Below, one piece after another: positions 7,498 through 9,930 of a stretch of DNA of 9,930 nucleotides. Within the stretch, counting starts at the first letter, position 1; the number at the start of each line of letters is the position of its first letter. The stretch comes from Gemmatimonadota bacterium (lineage in GTDB: Bacteria; Gemmatimonadota; Gemmatimonadetes; Longimicrobiales; Gaopeijiaceae), in assembly GCA_018678395.1 (NCBI GenBank), contig JAHHMJ010000115.1:1-9930 (forward strand), in the 5' to 3' direction. The translations under genes were made by a program, and so were the position numbers. The notes beneath the pieces are model-generated. The model was not told where the DNA came from and did no database searches. It worked only from the letters and a program-made list of their open reading frames with translations.

Positions 7498-8787
7498 ATG
7501 GAAATGCTCGAGCCGATCTCGGGGTTCTGGGGACTGGCGGCCTCCGCCCTCAAGGTGCTGGGCGTGTTCACGGCGGTGATGGTCGTCGTGGCCTACACCA
7601 CGCTCGCCGAACGCAAGATCTCGGCCTGGATCCAGGACCGCTCCGGCCCCAATCGGGTGGGCCCGTGGGGCATGCTTCAACCCATCGCCGACGGCATCAA
7701 GAACTTCCTGAAGGAAGAGACGATGCCGGGCACGGCGAACCGGTTCTACTTCGTGCTGGGGCCGATGCTGGCCATCATACCGGCGCTGATGACCTTCGCC
7801 GTGATTCCGTTCGCTGCGCCTCTCCCCACCCCGTGGGGCGTGGTCGACATGATCGTCGCCGACATTCCGATCGGGGTGCTGTACGTCCTCGCCCTCAGCT
7901 CCCTCGGCGTCTACGGACTCGTGATCTCCGGGTGGGCGAGCAACAACAAGTACGCCTTCCTGGGTAGCCTGCGGGCGTCCGCGCAGATGGTGAGCTACGA
8001 GGTGGCACTCGGTCTGTCGCTCGTGCCCGTGCTGATGCTCGTGGGCAACGTCACGCTGACCCAGGTGGTCGCGCAGCAGCAGCAGCTGGATTTCTGGTTT
8101 GCGTTCCCCCTGTCGCTCGGGTTCATCCTCTTCCTCATCTCGGCCTTCGCCGAGACCAACCGGCTGCCCTTCGACATGCCGGAGGCCGAGTCCGAGCTCG
8201 TGACCGGATACCACACCGAGTATTCGTCGATGAAGTTCTCGATGTTCTTCATCGCCGAGTACGGGCACATGGTCACGGCCTCGGCGCTCATGGCGACGCT
8301 GTTCTTCGGCGGTTGGGATCTGCCCGGGACGTGGGACGACGCCTTCTGGTGGGAAGGCATGCTGATCTCGGGCTTCGACGCCGCCGGGGCGCCGATCATG
8401 GCCAACCCTGCATGGTGGAAGACGGTGCTGACCCTCGGAGGCTTCGGGGCGAAGGTGGCCTTCTTCCTCTTCTTCTACATCTGGGTCCGCTGGACGCTGC
8501 CCCGCTTCCGCTACGACCAGGTGATGACCCTCGGGTGGAAGGTGATGCTTCCGGTGTCCCTCGCGTACGTCATGATCGTTGCCGGGACCATTCTCGTTCT
8601 CGACACGATCGGCGTGAGCTACGGCTTCACCTTCGGCCTCGTACTCACCGCGGTCAGCGGGGTGTGTACGGCGGGTCTCCTCTTCTTCCTCGACCGCGAC
8701 CGCGTGATCAAGGGCGCCTCCGTGCCGACCCGGCACGACCGCCCGGTGCGCATGCCCGTAGTCGAAGTGCCGCTTTCGGGCGACTGA
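7498..8787 (+). CDS. nuoH: NADH-quinone oxidoreductase subunit H, with insert and extra C-terminal helix
   Basis: NuoH is the membrane subunit that forms the quinone channel and links quinone reduction to proton pumping. Conserved motifs are AERKISAWIQDRSGPNRVGP (37-56), QPIADGIKNFLKEE (61-74) and the loop AETNRLPFDMPEAESELV (218-235) followed by GYHTEYSSMKF (237-247). Hydrophobic helices are at about 14-36, 84-106, 117-144, 163-184, 200-218, 248-271, 310-330 and 345-366, with another at 373-398. The protein is 429 residues, whereas NuoH is typically 320-350. The extra length is a tryptophan-rich segment between helices 6 and 7 (about 272-309) and a ninth helix with a basic polar tail. GGGAG (7486-7490) lies 7 bases before the ATG. 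Confidence 0.97.
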   Translation: MEMLEPISGFWGLAASALKVLGVFTAVMVVVAYTTLAERKISAWIQDRSGPNRVGPWGMLQPIADGIKNFLKEETMPGTANRFYFVLGPMLAIIPALMTFAVIPFAAPLPTPWGVVDMIVADIPIGVLYVLALSSLGVYGLVISGWASNNKYAFLGSLRASAQMVSYEVALGLSLVPVLMLVGNVTLTQVVAQQQQLDFWFAFPLSLGFILFLISAFAETNRLPFDMPEAESELVTGYHTEYSSMKFSMFFIAEYGHMVTASALMATLFFGGWDLPGTWDDAFWWEGMLISGFDAAGAPIMANPAWWKTVLTLGGFGAKVAFFLFFYIWVRWTLPRFRYDQVMTLGWKVMLPVSLAYVMIVAGTILVLDTIGVSYGFTFGLVLTAVSGVCTAGLLFFLDRDRVIKGASVPTRHDRPVRMPVVEVPLSGD

Positions 8788-8815
8788 CTTCACTCTTTCG
8801 ACACCAGGATCCGGT

Positions 8816-9316
8816 ATGGCTGTTCAGGTCAAGGTGGTGCGGCGCCCCGAGCCGGGGAGTACGTCGTACCTGCGAGCCGCCCTCAAGGGGATGGCTCTGA
8901 CCTTCAAGCACCTCGTGAACCCGACGTCGGTGACGCTCAAGTATCCGGAGGAGCAGCCGGAGTTGAGCCCGCGCTGGCGGGGCACGCACCGCATGGAGGT
9001 ACACGCCGACGGGCGTCCGAAGTGCGTGGCCTGCGGGCTCTGCCCCACGGTCTGTCCCGCGAATTGCATCCGCCTGGTCGGGGGTGAGGACGATCAGGGC
9101 AACCGGTATCCGATCGTCTACGAGATCGACGAGTTCCGCTGCATCTTCTGCGGCATGTGCCAGGAGGTCTGTCCGGTGGAGGCCATCCACGTCGGGCGGC
9201 ACTTCGAGAACGGAGAATACACCCGCGAGCGGTTCGTCTACGACCTGGATCGCCTGATGGAGCAGGACCACCCCACGACCTTGCTCTGGGATCCCTCGGA
9301 TCCCCGTTCGGAGTAG
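8816..9316 (+). CDS. nuoI: NADH-quinone oxidoreductase subunit I
   Basis: NuoI is the ferredoxin-like subunit with two [4Fe-4S] clusters, N6a and N6b, which pass electrons from NuoG to N2 in NuoB. In the 166-residue protein two CxxCxxCxxxCP motifs are intact: Cys70, Cys73, Cys76 and Cys80, then Cys109, Cys112, Cys115 and Cys119. A short amphipathic stretch (about 19-34) precedes them, as in relatives that dock on NuoH. AGGA at 8806-8809 lies 6 bases before the ATG. The 28 bases separating it from nuoH are the largest gap in the operon and show no hairpin or T-run. Length and motifs are normal. Confidence 0.98.
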   Translation: MAVQVKVVRRPEPGSTSYLRAALKGMALTFKHLVNPTSVTLKYPEEQPELSPRWRGTHRMEVHADGRPKCVACGLCPTVCPANCIRLVGGEDDQGNRYPIVYEIDEFRCIFCGMCQEVCPVEAIHVGRHFENGEYTRERFVYDLDRLMEQDHPTTLLWDPSDPRSE

Positions 9317-9321
9317 CTGCC

Positions 9322-9843
9322 GTGGCCGACATCCTCTTTCTCGTCTTCGCCGGCATCGCGCTCGGGAGCGCGCTCGGCGTCGTGCTCGGGCGGAGTCCCG
9401 TCGCGAGCCTCCTCTTCATGGTCATGACGCTCGCGAGCGTGGCCGGGATCTACGTGCTGCTCGAGGCCCACTTCCTCGCGGCGATCCAGGTGATCGTCTA
9501 CGCGGGGGCGATCATGGTCCTCTTCATGTTCGTGATCATGCTCCTCAACCTGGGCCACGACTACCAGCGCGACATTCGCGGTGGGGCCTTCGCCCTGGTC
9601 GCGTTCGCGGTGACCGGTGCCATGGCGGGCCTTCTGGCCCGACGGTTCAGCGGGGGGGCGGAGCTCTTCCCCTTCCTGGATGGGGCGGACGCCATCGACG
9701 CGGCGCTCGCCGAGAAGGGGGCGTTGGGCGTGATCGCCGAGCCGCTCTTCACCACCTACGTCGTGCCGTTCGAAATCACCGGGATCCTGCTCCTGGTCGC
9801 CATCGTCGGCGCTCTGGTGCTCGCCAAGCACCGCGTCTCGTAA
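9322..9843 (+). CDS. nuoJ: NADH-quinone oxidoreductase subunit J
   Basis: NuoJ is a membrane subunit lying between NuoA/NuoH and NuoK. The 173-residue protein has five hydrophobic helices at about 3-22, 26-46, 53-75, 87-107 and 144-167. The third contains the conserved VIVYAGAIMVLFMF (57-70), the helix that carries the pi-bulge in known structures. The last begins after FEITGILLL (150-158). The start is a GTG at 9322, 5 bases after the nuoI stop, preceded by GGAG (9310-9313) at 8-base spacing inside the end of nuoI. There is no ATG between the nuoI stop and the first helix, and the next in-frame ATG would delete helix 1. The loop at 108-143 between helices 4 and 5 is the variable part of the family. 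Confidence 0.95.
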   Translation: MADILFLVFAGIALGSALGVVLGRSPVASLLFMVMTLASVAGIYVLLEAHFLAAIQVIVYAGAIMVLFMFVIMLLNLGHDYQRDIRGGAFALVAFAVTGAMAGLLARRFSGGAELFPFLDGADAIDAALAEKGALGVIAEPLFTTYVVPFEITGILLLVAIVGALVLAKHRVS

Positions 9844-9848
9844 AGGAG
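9844..9848 (+). promoter_or_regulatory. Ribosome-binding site of nuoK
   Basis: AGGAG lies 5 bases before the nuoK ATG and directly after the nuoJ stop codon (AAGGAG if the last A of the stop is counted). Together with AAGGGAGG before nuoB it is the best Shine-Dalgarno in the window, and it fixes the start of the partial nuoK gene. Confidence 0.75.
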
Positions 9849-9853
9849 CCCGC

Positions 9854-9930
9854 ATGCTTTCGCAGGCCCTGGTCCTCAGCGCTCTACTCTTCGTGATCGG
9901 CACGTTCGGCGTCCTCGTGCGCCGCAACGC
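9854..9930 (+). CDS. nuoK: NADH-quinone oxidoreductase subunit K (5' part only)
   Basis: The window ends after 25 full codons. The visible protein, beginning MLSQALVLSALLFVIG and continuing TFGVLVRRN, matches the first helix and the following RRN motif of NuoK, the small membrane subunit (usually about 100 residues) that carries buried glutamates in the proton path. Those glutamates lie beyond the window. The ATG is 10 bases after the nuoJ stop with a strong AGGAG at 5-base spacing. The truncation is due to the window edge, not to a broken gene. Confidence 0.92.
   Translation, partial: MLSQALVLSALLFVIGTFGVLVRRN

Noticed and set aside
7432..8793. Long open frame on the minus strand opposite nuoH
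   Set aside because: His/Glu/Arg-rich shadow of a membrane-protein gene (the antisense of hydrophobic codons); no domain seen.
8788..8815. Possible internal terminator or promoter in the nuoH-nuoI gap
   Set aside because: The 28 bases contain no stem-loop, T-run or promoter-like boxes, only the nuoI ribosome-binding site.
9157..9321. Extension of nuoJ upstream to an ATG inside nuoI
   Set aside because: It would place about 55 residues of out-of-frame nuoI sequence before the first NuoJ helix. GTG 9322 has a proper Shine-Dalgarno and gives a family-like start.

Overview
The window is GC-rich and almost fully coding. It holds the first part of a nuo operon, which encodes the proton-pumping NADH:quinone oxidoreductase (respiratory complex I), and one divergent housekeeping gene, dcd. 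The organism is a respiring bacterium with high-GC codon usage. Compact NuoG, extended NuoH and the nuoABCDEFGHIJK order suggest an environmental phylum such as Gemmatimonadota, but this is only an impression; nothing in the window fixes the taxonomy.

Layout: positions 1-58 are a short GC-rich tail downstream of dcd. Positions 59-613 (minus strand) are dcd, dCTP deaminase. Positions 614-838 are a divergent intergenic region with no convincing gene. It contains a long inverted repeat (644-683), a smaller imperfect dyad (732-749) and candidate promoters facing each way. From 839 to the right edge everything is on the plus strand: nuoA, nuoB, nuoC, nuoD, nuoE, nuoF, nuoG, nuoH, nuoI, nuoJ and the first 25 codons of nuoK, cut by the window end. 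Adjacent genes overlap or are at most 28 bases apart and no terminator is seen between them, so they are probably one transcript with translational coupling. The remaining membrane subunits (rest of K, then L, M, N) presumably lie beyond the window.

How the genes work together: NuoE, F and G form the NADH-oxidising module (FMN and iron-sulfur clusters N1a, N3, N1b, N4, N5, N7). NuoB, C, D and I form the connecting module that carries electrons through N6a/N6b to N2 and quinone. NuoH, A, J and K form the membrane part next to the quinone site. All expected cluster ligands in B, E, F, G and I are visible, so the complex looks functional.

I found no mobile element, CRISPR array, RNA gene or unknown multi-gene system. 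The points worth a second look are the structured dcd/nuo intergenic region and the non-standard sizes of several Nuo subunits: short NuoG, NuoE with an N-terminal extension, NuoH with an insert and an extra helix, and NuoB and NuoC with extra termini.
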